From: Lineus longissimus | Taxonomy: Eukaryota > Nemertea > Pilidiophora > Heteronemertea > Lineidae | Reading direction: 5' to 3' | Assembly (NCBI RefSeq): GCF_910592395.1 | Contig: NC_088322.1 | Location: 2,976,001-3,040,000 of the forward strand | Length of the DNA stretch: 64,000 bases | Shown here: positions 50,926 through 61,600 of the stretch, piece by piece | Layout: each line of letters begins with the position of its first letter | Position numbering within the stretch: position 1 is the first letter of the stretch | Program-made: the position numbers and the translations under genes | Notes under the pieces: model-generated | Databases searched by the model: none | What the model was told of the DNA's origin: nothing | Seen by the model: only the letters and a program-made list of their open reading frames with translations

Positions 50926-52335
50926 TTAGTTAAAATGTTCCCTTATAATCCTCGCTCTTGTCCTACGATCGTCCTCGTCATCTTGCAGTAGAGGTGGGTT
51001 GTCATCATCATCTGGATCGTCGTCATTATTAGGCACACCGGGTAAAAGAGGTACACCACGTTCTTCACATACATTGTGCAACACTGCGGTTGCCACCACT
51101 ACCTGGCAACACTTCCTTGGGATCAGCCTAATTACACCCTCTGAAACGACGAAAATGTCTTGATTTCCTTTCTCCAAATACATGTACACAGGCATTGCCA
51201 TGCTGCAGAATCGGGTCAGGAACCGTTGTAACTTTCCAGGTGACAGCACCTACATTTTAATATTAAAATGGATTACATTGAGAGTGCTGCCACCTGGAAA
51301 GTTGCAACGGTTCCTGACCGATTCTACAGTATTTAGAATCTTTGGTTTCTTGTTTATTCTTGGGGGGGGGGGGGTAATTTCCCCTACACGATCGTTTACA
51401 GCACATGAACACATGTAGGTGAAAGCCTAAGGCCATAACACCTCGTGTAAGCCAAAGCTGTCACAGGCATAAGGCGTTAACAAAAATTAACAGGCATTAC
51501 CTTCTCTGTTGAGGCACAGCCATCTCATCTTCCAACGCCCAAATGCCCTTTCGATGACTGAACGTACTCGCCGATGGTGAGCGTTGTACCGCCTTTCAGC
51601 TGCATCCGCTGGATTTCGAACTGGGGTAAGAAGCCACGATCGCAATGGATACGCCTTGTCTCCAAGTAGAAACCCGGCATGACCAATACCACGATTTAGT
51701 TCACTATTGGACCATATGAATGCATCATGAGTGGATCTGGGCCAACGTGCGACGATATCCGTGAACTTCAAATCAGGGGAGCACACACCCTGGATGTTCA
51801 AAGCATGGAAACCTTTCCTGCACACATAAGCCTCTTCATTCTGAGTTGGACTTCTGACGGCAACCAAACTCCCATCAATGCAGCCAAGTACGTTTGGAAT
51901 CCTATTTCTCCTCGTGTAAAATCCTTCAGAAATGCGCTCTTGGGTCTCCAGATCATGAGGAAACGAAATGAACTGCCTTGCTCTGTTCACCAGTGCTTCC
52001 GATACTCCAGTAATTATCCTCGACACGGTTGGCTGACTTACATGAACCATATCAGCGGTCGCTAATTGCAAGGATCCGGTAGCGTAGTATCTTAGAGCTG
52101 TTAGCACTTGTAATGTACTTGGGATAGCATGGGACCTTCTCGTTGGGTGTTCTACATCTTGTCCTATAAGGTCTATTACTTCCAGAATGATTGGTCGGGT
52201 CAGTCTGTAACGCCTAAAAAGTTGATCGTCATTGAACTCGTCTAACGGGTGCACACGATCTCGGAAAACCCGCTCGCGACGAATAGCTCGCTGGTTTTCC
52301 TCCTCAATAACAACGAGAGCAGCTGCCATCTTCAC
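50926..52335 (-). CDS. Harbinger (PIF/HARBI1-like) DDE transposase, two exons
   Basis: Exon 1 is 52335-51501 and exon 2 is 51140-50926, joined by a 360-bp intron (donor GTAATG, acceptor TTTCAG) with coherent phase; about 350 residues. A helix-turn-helix-like N terminus (HVSQPTVSRIITGV, ~105) precedes the DDE_Tnp_4 core: GCIDGSLVAV (first Asp ~157), a middle WPRSTHDAFIW, GDKAYPLRSWLLTP (second Asp ~228) and RSVIERAFGRWKMRW (Glu ~267). Exon 2 has the conserved ATAVLHNVCEE and an acidic tail. No frameshift seen, so the transposase may still be intact. Confidence 0.9.
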
Positions 52336-52521
52336 AACACTTGCCTACATAGCACTAAGTGTACTCTAAGAGGGCGTCAGGACCACACGCAGATTTACGG
52401 ACTTGTTACGCATTCACTTACAATTAAGAGTGCTTCGTGAATACCACGTAACTGCTAAGTAAACACTCAGAGGAGGTTACGCACACGTAACTCGTTAAGT
52501 GGGCTTTGTGAATCAGGTCCC

Positions 52522-53092
52522 TGGTCTTTTGACGCAGGGCTGGTGCTTCACTTGCGTTTGCGTTCTGTTGGAAAAAACAGCCATTTTAAAAGGAAACTCC
52601 ACTGGAGGGGTTTTCAAGTAACAGTAGTTTTCATCATTGCTATAATTATATGGCTTTGTCTACAGCAGAAGTGACACAACGTCTCATCCGCCTTCATTTG
52701 ACGTACTACATATACCGGTACTACAGAACACTCTAGTTTCGGCTTGACGGGATATTTCAGTGGTCTCTAACGACCAAGCTGCATTTACTACAGCAGGAGA
52801 AGAGAACTTTTAAAACAACGTGCCCGTTATGCCTATTTATAAATTTTTCTACCCTCTGTAGGCCTATATTCTTACCTCTCAAACGGTGGTGGTGTTGGGT
52901 TTCTAATTGGAGACCCTTCATAATGCGGATTATTCTTCGACCTCTTCGATGTGATGCCAAAAGTGGGGCTGCCTTGCGAGATATCAAAGTCATCCAAATC
53001 ATTACCTGATGCGTCACTACCTCGTGCGCCGTGACTTGGTGACATTATAGTTGGCGACTTCACAGTCTGAAAACAGAGGGTATCTTCAATAG
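52522..53092 (-). repeat. Right arm of the Harbinger long inverted repeat
   Basis: Complement of 49869-50383 plus 43555-43605, i.e. the same sequence without the Ngaro insertion. It ends exactly where copy A meets the Polinton right end. Confidence 0.92.
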
Positions 53093-53400
53093 ATGCAAGC
53101 GGATGGTCCCAATAACGTTGGGAACCACATTATTTGCAATGCCATGGACGAGTCACGCAATGCCACATATTGTTCAACCTATGAAAATAGCGGAACGATT
53201 AGGTACATGCGCCAGCCGCGACTAGTTTCGGCTCTTGAGAGAGCCAATGCGATGGTAATTCAGTGAGCAACACAAAGTGCTGAGGCAATTTTTGACAATA
53301 ATCATCAGTAGTTTGATTCAACCAATCAATGTTGAAGCCTTGAATGTGAATGAACCAATTGCAGAAAGAGTCTTTGGCGACAATTTTTTTGGCCCTCTTT

Positions 53401-53830
53401 TTGAGCCGACTTTACAGTACATACCTTTGTCCTGCTTTTGGGTGTGGTTTGTCTGGCTGCCGAGTCGAACCCTCCATCAATGCCTTGGACAAGGTCATTG
53501 CCCATTAGTCCAACAATCCTCTTGTCCATGTCGTTGAGGCTACATGACATTCCTCCACCACTGGCGCAATTGTCACCCGAGGACGGGTCGTCTAGGGGAA
53601 GATTCCCTGTTACAGCCACCGAACGCGTCTTCTTTGATGCCTTCTTCTTCGCATTCAGTTTGAGATCGTCCCATTTTTTCTTCAACTCTTCCTTAGTTCG
53701 AAGGCATGGCGAAATGCTGTTAATTTTAAGAGTAATTTCTTTCCAGGCCTTTTTTTTTTCGTTCAAGAGTCACATTATCCCCAAACTTGCTACTTATCAG
53801 TTTCCACCTCGCGGACACAAGTTTGCCTTT
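53401..53830 (-). pseudogene. Harbinger Myb/SANT-like gene, N-terminal exon of copy B
   Basis: The frame encodes a SANT/Myb-like domain: SARWKLISSKFGDNVTLE in one frame, then KKKAWKEITLKINS and LRTKEELKKKWDDLK in the next, followed by KKKASKKTRSVAVTGNLP and an acidic linker. The frame change falls in a run of ten A's (53750-53759), where one A fewer would keep the domain open, so a homopolymer indel is likely. The next exon on the minus strand is at about 53045-52878 (donor GTAAGA) and the last is truncated at 52521. Confidence 0.65.
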
Positions 53831-54130
53831 CTTTGCCTTTTTTCACTGTCATGTCTGTCCGTCATCACTGCTGGCCTAGTCACCGATACAAAGTGTGTGC
53901 GAAACTTTACAAGAAACAGTCTTATAAAGGTGTACTGTGATCCTTTTCACGTAATAACGCTATTTGCATAATAAGGCCAGTCTTGCGCTGGCCGTGAACC
54001 CACATACAATGGTTATGCTGTAGTTACGCATTCACTTAACGTTACGTGTTCACCTATCCTACGCAATTGCTTAGAATAGGCTAAGAAGGTTCTCTGAATA
54101 AATCTTAGTGTTTGCGTACATTTTCCGTAA

Positions 54131-54448
54131 GTGTCCTCTAACAGAACTCTTAGATCGGAAATCCTAGAGGAAATCCTAGGTGAATCAGGTCGCAGGTCTT
54201 GTATGGGAGGATATGCCGGGGAAGATGAAGACGAAGAGGACTCATCATTTGATGTTAAATTCCTGAGACGCAAAACATCAAAGACATTCACATTTGTGTT
54301 CCCCACAGTCGATGACATAGCAGATGTCCTTTACAAGGATGTCATCGGGAAACTGCCTAAGCCGATTGTACATGGTGGCACTGCTAGGGTTGCTCGACAC
54401 CTGCTTTTTCCAGTGAACATCGATTGTTTCTCTGATGCCATGCGTTAA
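54131..54448 (+). CDS. C-terminal exon of an unidentified gene
   Basis: The open frame ends at TAA 54446-54448. The meaningful part starts after 54190 (GYAGEDEDEEDSSFDVKFLR) and continues with FTFVFPTVDDIADV and GGTARVARHLLFPV. I recall this acidic-then-VDDIADV arrangement as the C terminus of uncharacterised invertebrate proteins, some linked to transposons, but cannot name it. Its upstream exons are not visible, and Harbinger copy B ends immediately before it, so the gene seems to have been cut by that insertion. Confidence 0.45.
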   Translation: MSSNRTLRSEILEEILGESGRRSCMGGYAGEDEDEEDSSFDVKFLRRKTSKTFTFVFPTVDDIADVLYKDVIGKLPKPIVHGGTARVARHLLFPVNIDCFSDAMR

Positions 54449-55436
54449 GGTCCCCTGGTAGGCCTGGCACAATTGCAAACATAATCATTGCCACTTGTTC
54501 ACTTGTTCACTTTTTAGAATAGTGTCTTTTCATTAGTGATTACATATTGTTGTTGTTGCTCGCCATGACTTTTCGGCAGACTGATTTTAAGTTAGTGATT
54601 AGATGTTGTTGTTATGACTTTTCAAACTTTTCAGTTATGACTTTGCAAACATACATGTAGGCCAATCATCGCCACTATTCACTTTTTCAAATAGTGTGCT
54701 CGCCATGCCTCTTCGGCAAACGTATTTTCATTTGTTGTTACATGCCATGACCTTTCGGCCGACTGATTTTCATTTATTTAATTATCAGCAGTGATTTTTA
54801 TTTAATATAGTGATTAGACCCATTTTTTAGTGAGACAGTGCAATTCTGAGCGCCATGTTTTGTTCTGAGGGCCATGTTTTTGTTGCTAAAGTTCAAATAA
54901 ATGCTATAATCAAAATCAAAGGAATTTTATTCATGTTAATGAGGGTGATTCACTGTGCCCTGACACTTGATTTGCTGTACCCCGGTACCGGGGCACAGTG
55001 AATCACTCGGAATTTTTTTTCAAATTTCTCTCAACAAAACTGTGAGGTTGCCAGCAACGACATGCTACCTTGTGATTATAAACAACATCCCCTTCTTTCA
55101 TGTACAACAATGAATGGAAGCTTGAAGGAGAAAATCAACAAAACATTTTTTCCGATTCACTGTCCCCCGGTCTCCTCTATATTGCCAGAATATTCTCTAA
55201 ATGTGTGAAATATGCTAAATCTAAGTCTTCCCGCACCTAGAGCTTGCTAAATCCAGGAGGGTCGAATATAAACTCAAGTAAACCACGCTGTCGGAAATCA
55301 TCGGCCTTGACCTTATGACATGAGAGGGAGCATTCGTTTCTGTTCTGTCATTGCTGTTCAGACCGTTTGTTACACTCTTAGAACCCCTGAGCATGGTTGA
55401 GATGAGATTCTTCAGAGAATGTAATGACATAACACA
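54449..55436. other. Non-coding region with short repeats and a GC-rich hairpin
   Basis: Degenerate repeats of the type GCCATGACTTTTCGGC occur about four times between 54563 and 54761. At 54945-54960 and 54991-55006, GTGATTCACTGTGCCC and its complement frame the palindrome CCCCGGTACCGGGG. No gene is supported. Confidence 0.65.
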
Positions 55437-55905
55437 TGTTACGGACAAAATCAATGTAGGCCTATACCACACTTCTTCTTACTTGTTGACGTAAAATTCT
55501 AGCATCTTTCTTTGGGATGGTCGTCAACCACGTTGTCAACAGGAACTTTCTGACAAAGTTAATTAACGTTATTCTCTTTGAAACTCTGGTAACTGGTACA
55601 GCTAGGACAAAAAATGACCATTTTATATGTTAAACAGGATGTAGTCTCCTTTTAAGTAGGACAGGCGTCCACGGTGTGGTCCCGCTCGGCAGTGAGATAT
55701 CAGAAGCCAAGAAAGCAACATCAAGATAATTATAAGAACTCAAAGTCAAACTATTTTCAATATGATTTTCAATACTATTTCAGAGACATTTTAGAGTCCC
55801 CAGCTTTGTAAGTTTGATTCTGGTTGCCGATTTATATCAATTTCTCATGTCTTATATCTTTAGGTAAAATTAGCATTAGGCTTATTTCAATGATTATTAA
55901 TTACA
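55437..55905 (+). repeat. 5' LTR of BEL-3 (end estimated)
   Basis: Matches 62435 onward, split there by an insertion. The 3' boundary is a guess at TTACA (55905), because the right copy leaves the window at the corresponding base 55901. Confidence 0.8.
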
Positions 55906-56270
55906 GATTGAATCGTCGCCGCCGCCGCTGCTGACACCAGCTCAGATGAACTACCTTTCACCATCATGAATGCTTAAGCTACATGTATCACGTAAGATCT
56001 GAAGAATTACAATGAATAAAGGCGTGTTTCGTACAAAGGGACATTTCTTCTTAAATTTGATCATAGTTTGGAATATCTCGCTCGAAATTACATTTCTGTT
56101 CAATAAAGATGAATTCAGGATTGAATTATCTTTTGGATTATTCGACTTTCGAAGGAACTTTCTTTAGTTAGGATAGACAGGCTACGCTAACCGTCTGTGT
56201 ATCTTGCGACGTTCGGAGGAACATCTAATGATTCGAGGCTGATCGACGCTGACCGAGACAGATTGTGAAA

Positions 56271-58613
56271 ATGGCCGCTGCAATGTTACTTCAAAGGGAA
56301 TTAAAGACTTTAAAGCAAAGACGCTCAACTGCAAAGGGACTATTGACAAGAAAGGGAAATGAGATTCAGATACTGTTGGACTGTACTGATTCAAAGGAAA
56401 AGTTGGAAAGGATTACCAAATTAGGTGACGATTTAGGTAGGATTTTCACAAATTTTCTTGCATGCCATAATGCATATCATAGTCTTCTTTACAGTGCAGA
56501 AGATATTGCCGAGTCAAGGTTGTATTGCGATGGGGTAGCGCGTTTCATGAAGCGACGCCTAGAAGGAATATCTTCTTGGTCTGAGGCTTTAACGGAAAGG
56601 TTCTTGGAAAAGGCGGCCAGTAGTGTCAGTTCAGATGTAAGCTCACTAGATACAATTAGCGCAGACGATTCAGTTTCAAATGTAGCTTGTAAGCACAGGT
56701 CTGTTAGTAGCCGTAGCGGCAGCCACAGGTCCAGTGTTTCCATGGCCCAGATGCGGGCAGCAGCCAAGTGTGCCGCGTATGAAGTAGAGGCATCGCTATT
56801 GTCGGAGAGACAAGCTGTTGCCAAGAAAGAGCTTGAAATGTCACAACAGCGGGAAGAGTTGGAAATGAAGGCCAAATTAGCACATGCTCAGGCAAAGGAA
56901 AGAGCATTTAAATCAAGTAGAAGTCCTGTAGCGTCCGAGAAGGTGGGCGTTTCCAGGAATGGTGGTCCCAATGTGTTAAAGACAAATGACACTAGATTGG
57001 ATCCAACGCGACCTGAATTTCAACCAGGCCGTGTCCTTGGAAATATGACTAACTATGCCAACTATCAATCTACCCCAATGGCACCGGAAAGTGTGCCACC
57101 TGTCAACACCAGTTACTTTACACCATTTCCAGGAAGCAATGTGATGAGCAACCAGCCAACAGTAAGTAATATGAGTAGCCCTACATTTCCCGACGCTCTT
57201 ATGGAGGTTTTGCAGCAAGGGCAACAGCAGCAAAGGATGTTATTAAATACACTGCAGTTGCCTAAGGTAGATCTGATGACCTTTGACGGGGATCCTCTTA
57301 GGTATTGGCTGTTTATAAGGGCATTCGAAAACTCTGTTGACCGTGACCTCATTGACGACAGTGTCAAGCTAAGTAGGCTTCTGCGATACTGTACAGGAAA
57401 GGCAAGGCAGGTGATTGAGTGTTGCGCAGTAAAGGATCCGGCAGAGGGTTACACACTCGCAAGAAAACTATTAAAGGACCGGTTTGGTAGTGACTTTGTG
57501 GTTAGTCAGGCCTGGGTCAATCGAATTGTCAACAGGAGGCAAGCCAAGGATCCAGAAGCAATGAGGGATCTAGCTGATGACTTGAAGAACTGCGTTGAAA
57601 CGTTGACCGCCATGAAACAGTTGGATCGCATAACGAACGATTCGTACTTGGTGCAGATTGTGGAGAGGTTGCCACTGTATCTCCAGAATAGATGGAAGAG
57701 AGTGGTCTATAAGATCCGGCACAGCAAGGACGATGGCTCAAGAAACCCAGGAGTAAAGGATCTCCTGCAGTTTATCTCTGAGGCTGCTGAAGAAGAAAAT
57801 GATCCGGTGTTTGGCAAGAGTGGTGCTAAAGAGCCCAAGGTAGAATCTCACCAGAAGTCAGATAACAAGCCAAAGCCCACGTTCAGTATCCAGACAGATA
57901 AAGGAGACCAAGGCTCTAGCAGTGACAAGCCCAGGGCACCCAAATGCCTGGTATGCCAAGGCCCTCATTATGTGACGGCCTGTGAAATCTTCAAGAAGAT
58001 GACGCAAAATGAGAGATGGGTTAACATCAGAGACAACAAGGTCTGCAAGAATTGTTTGAGTGGATCACATTTTGCTTCGAACTGCACAAGACCGCCCGCA
58101 TGTAAGGCTCCGGGCTGCGGAAAGAAGCACAGCACGTTCCTTCATTTAGATGGCGCTCCAGCACCCAAGCCTCAGGCACAAGGCCACAATGTTGAAGAAA
58201 AGAAGACAGATGTAAAGTCAGCTAAACCCGCAGGGAACAATGCCATTAGCTTGTCGACTGGGGCCGGTAACAAGCGGATTGCGTCGCCGATGATTCCGGT
58301 AAAGGTCAAGGGTATTGGAGGGAGTGAAGAAGTTGTAACCTATGCTATGTTAGATAACTGTTCTACTGCCACACTGTGCACTGAAAGCCTGGCGACCAAA
58401 CTCGGACTAAAAGGTAAAACGACAGTGACAGAATTGACAACGATAGAAAGGAAAGATAGTCGGTTTGAGACCACGATTTATGGGTTGGAAGTAACTGACC
58501 TTGATGGTAAGGAGGTCATTACTCTTCCCCACGTTTTCTCCAAGACTAGCCTCAATCTTAGGCCCAATGACATAAAACCTACAGATTTAAATGACTGGCC
58601 TCACCTACAATGA
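56271..58613 (+). CDS. gag: BEL-3 gag and protease, ending at a premature stop
   Basis: Start ATG 56271 (MAAAMLLQRELK); the frame also opens at a GTG 6 bases earlier. The N terminus is helical, with an Ala/Glu/Arg-rich coiled coil (~165-225). The DUF1759-type domain contains LMTFDGDPLRYWLF (~345). Zinc knuckles CLVCQGPHYVTAC and CKNCLSGSHFASNC (~560-605). The aspartic protease box reads AMLDNCSTATLC (~695), a DxCS variant of the usual D-S/T-G. The frame stops at TGA 58611-58613 directly after WPHLQ, while the next frame continues in phase with LDILTVDTDKVDLLIG, so this is a single nonsense mutation in an originally continuous gag-pol. Confidence 0.92.
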   Translation: MAAAMLLQRELKTLKQRRSTAKGLLTRKGNEIQILLDCTDSKEKLERITKLGDDLGRIFTNFLACHNAYHSLLYSAEDIAESRLYCDGVARFMKRRLEGISSWSEALTERFLEKAASSVSSDVSSLDTISADDSVSNVACKHRSVSSRSGSHRSSVSMAQMRAAAKCAAYEVEASLLSERQAVAKKELEMSQQREELEMKAKLAHAQAKERAFKSSRSPVASEKVGVSRNGGPNVLKTNDTRLDPTRPEFQPGRVLGNMTNYANYQSTPMAPESVPPVNTSYFTPFPGSNVMSNQPTVSNMSSPTFPDALMEVLQQGQQQQRMLLNTLQLPKVDLMTFDGDPLRYWLFIRAFENSVDRDLIDDSVKLSRLLRYCTGKARQVIECCAVKDPAEGYTLARKLLKDRFGSDFVVSQAWVNRIVNRRQAKDPEAMRDLADDLKNCVETLTAMKQLDRITNDSYLVQIVERLPLYLQNRWKRVVYKIRHSKDDGSRNPGVKDLLQFISEAAEEENDPVFGKSGAKEPKVESHQKSDNKPKPTFSIQTDKGDQGSSSDKPRAPKCLVCQGPHYVTACEIFKKMTQNERWVNIRDNKVCKNCLSGSHFASNCTRPPACKAPGCGKKHSTFLHLDGAPAPKPQAQGHNVEEKKTDVKSAKPAGNNAISLSTGAGNKRIASPMIPVKVKGIGGSEEVVTYAMLDNCSTATLCTESLATKLGLKGKTTVTELTTIERKDSRFETTIYGLEVTDLDGKEVITLPHVFSKTSLNLRPNDIKPTDLNDWPHLQ

Positions 58614-61600
58614 CTGGATATCCTGACGGTAGATACTGACAAGGTAGACCTGCTCATAGGACAGGACGTGTCGGAGGCCTTGGTTCCACTGGAGGTCAAG
58701 AGTCATAATTACGATCCCCGAGGGGTGCCGTACGCTGTAAGGACAACCCTGGGATGGACCCTAAACGGACCATTTGAGGAAAATGAGAGGACTGATGGAC
58801 ACAGCTGTCACTTTGTAAACAATGACACAAGTCTACAGCGACAGGTTGAGCAATTTTGGAAGCTCGACAATCTAGGTGATGGGACTGGCCTATCGATGGA
58901 TGACAGAAAGGTGATTGACCTTTGGGATAGGACAGCAGTGTTACATGATGGACATTATACTTTGCCCATACCGTTCAAACAAAGGCCCCCAAATTTACCT
59001 GACAACTATACTATGGCAAAGAAAAGGTTGGAAAGCCTAGGAAGAAGACTTCAGAAGGATGCTACGCTGCATGAAAAGTACAACACCGAGATCAAGGTCC
59101 CGCTGGAAGAAGGTTATGCAGAAGTGGTGCCAGACGAGGAAATGGGCAGGAAGGATGGAATGGTATGGTACCTTCCTCACCATCCCGTATTGAACCCAAA
59201 GAAGCCTGGCAAAACAAGAATTGTCTTCGACTGTGCTGCCAAACACAGAGGAACGTCACTGAATGATAATGTGCTACAAGGTCCCGACTTGACAAATAAG
59301 TTGATTGGAGTGCTGTTGCGGTTCCGCCAAGAGAAAGTAGGGTTTACGTCAGATGTAAAGGCAATGTTTAATCAGGTCAGGGTTGAAAAGGACCATAGGG
59401 ACGTGCTCCGCTTTCTGTATTTTGATGAGGGTGACATGACAAAGGCTCCAATTCATTACAGAATGCGAACTCACATATTTGGTGGGGTCTGGAGCCCCAG
59501 TGCCGCAAACTATGCATTGAAGAAAACTGCAGCTGACAATGCTTCAGACTTCCCTCCAGAGACGGCCGAAACGGTAAATAGGTCAATGTACGTGGACGAT
59601 GTCCTTGGAAGTAAGCCGAATGACCCTGAAGCAATTGTGCTGTCGACCAACCTCCGTGAACTGCTAAAAAGAGGAGGAATGGATGTCGTCAAGTGGGCCA
59701 GTAACAGCCGCGTTCTCTTGAAAGCCATCCCAAATTCTGATTTGGCCAAGGAGATGAAGGACCTAGATTTAGACAGTGATGGTCTACCCATGGAACGAGC
59801 GCTGGGAATGGTTTGGGATGTAGAGCTGGATACCTTCAGACCATGTATTACCACACAAGACCGCCCGATGACAAAACGGGGTGTGCTCAGCATCCTGAGT
59901 TCGGTGTATGATCCACTGGGACTGGTCAATCCATTTGTGTTGAAAGCGAGGACCATATTCCAGGATCTGTGCAGAGAAGGGTTAGGATGGGATGATGAAA
60001 TGTCCGAAGATCAACAGCAGCAATGGAATAGGTGGCGTGAGGATTTACCAAAGCTTGAAAACTTCTCTGTGCCCCGATGTCTACGTTCAGAGGATCTGGA
60101 CAAAATAGTACATAGCCAGCTGCACCATTTTTCGGATGCATCAGAAGGAGGTCTTGGCGCAACAAGCTATCTCAGACAGGAAGACGTTAATGGACGTGTT
60201 CACTGCGCACTAGTTATGACCAAGGCAAAGCTAACCCCATTAAAGACCACAACTATCCCAAGGCTCGAACTGACTGCAGCTGTCGAAGCAGTGAAACTAG
60301 ACAAACTGTTGCGTAGCGAACTTGAGATTCCTCTTTGCGAGTCTATTTTCTGGACGGACAGTATGATTGTACTATATTACATAAGGAATGAGGCAAAGAG
60401 ATACCAAACATTCGTTGCAAACAGGGTGGCTAAGATCCATGAGAACACTGTGCCCACACAATGGAGGCATGTACCAACTGATCAGAATCCAGCAGATGAC
60501 GTATCACGAGGTATGACAGCTGATGAACTGATTGGAAATGACCGGTGGAAACACGGACCCGAATTCCTGAAGAAACCAGAGACGGACTGGCCAAACCAGC
60601 CAATTATTGATAAACACCTGACTGAAGGAATTGAGGTCAAACCCGAGGTGAAGGTTTATGCAACTGGTGAGATTCCAGATCAAGGACACCAGGCTATCAG
60701 CAGGATAATAAATCACTATTCCTCTTGGTATAGGCTCAAGAAGGGGATGGCATGGTTGCTGCGACTGAAGAAGGTGCTGCGTCAGAAGGTCAGGAATAAG
60801 GGTAATCCAGTGCAAGGACCCTCAACCTCTCCTTGTGGTGGTCTTACTGTGAATGAGCTTTGGGAAGCCGAGCAGGAAGTGCTCAAATTCGTGCAAAGGA
60901 AGGCGTTTGATAATGTCCAGTCCAAGACCGGCAAGCTAAGAAAGTTGAACCCAGTGCTGGATGACAATGGAGTCCTGCGCGTGGGTGGTCGTCTGGGAAA
61001 TTCCAACCTGCCTGATCAGACGAAACACCAGATCATATTGCCTAAGAAAGGTCACGTGGTCGACCTGATAGTTCAATATTTCCACAATTTGACGGGCCAT
61101 TCCGGATCAGAAAGGGTGCTGACAGAAATCCGACAGAAGTATTGGATCATCAAGGGAAGACTCGCAATAAGAAGAAACATCACCAGATGTATGCGCTGTC
61201 GAAAAAGAAATGCTCAACCAATGACCCAACAAATGGTAGACTTGCCTACTGACCGAGTGGCTCCCCCTAGAGCAGCCTTCAGTCACGTAGGATTGGACTA
61301 CTTTGGCCCGTATCATGTCAAACGAGGCCGGTGCTTGGTAAAGCGATATGGATGCATTTTTACCTGCCTCACAACCAGGGCCATACACATTGAAGTGGCA
61401 GAGAGTTTAACCACATATTCGTTCATCAACGCCCTGCAGAGATTTGTAAGTAGACGAGGGACACCAATCAGGATCCGGTCCGATAATGGCACGAACTTTG
61501 TGGGGGCACAGAAAGAGTTGAGGAGAGCCATTCGCGAATTGAATCTTGGCCGAGTTGAAGAATACATGCGTCAAAGAGAGATCACCTGGGTATTCAATCC

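Larger units (their letters stand above)
49869..52520. mobile_element. Harbinger transposon A, left end lost
   Basis: Contains Myb-like exons on plus (49872-50674) and a HARBI1-type transposase on minus (50926-52335), tail to tail, the standard two-gene Harbinger layout. The right terminal region 52405-52520 carries GTTACGCATTCACTTA and ends GTGAATCAGGTC, the same as the end of copy B at 54023-54192. The Myb first exon and left terminus are missing; they should lie left of the Polinton/Ngaro insertions but no trace is seen there. Confidence 0.75.
52521..54192 (-). mobile_element. Harbinger fragment B, opposite orientation, truncated
   Basis: The terminal region 54023-54192 (GTTACGCATTCACTTA, GTGAATCAGGTC) is followed on the minus strand by the SANT exon, the middle exon and the beginning of the last exon. 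The last exon is cut at 52521 by the end of copy A. It has no transposase. Confidence 0.72.
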
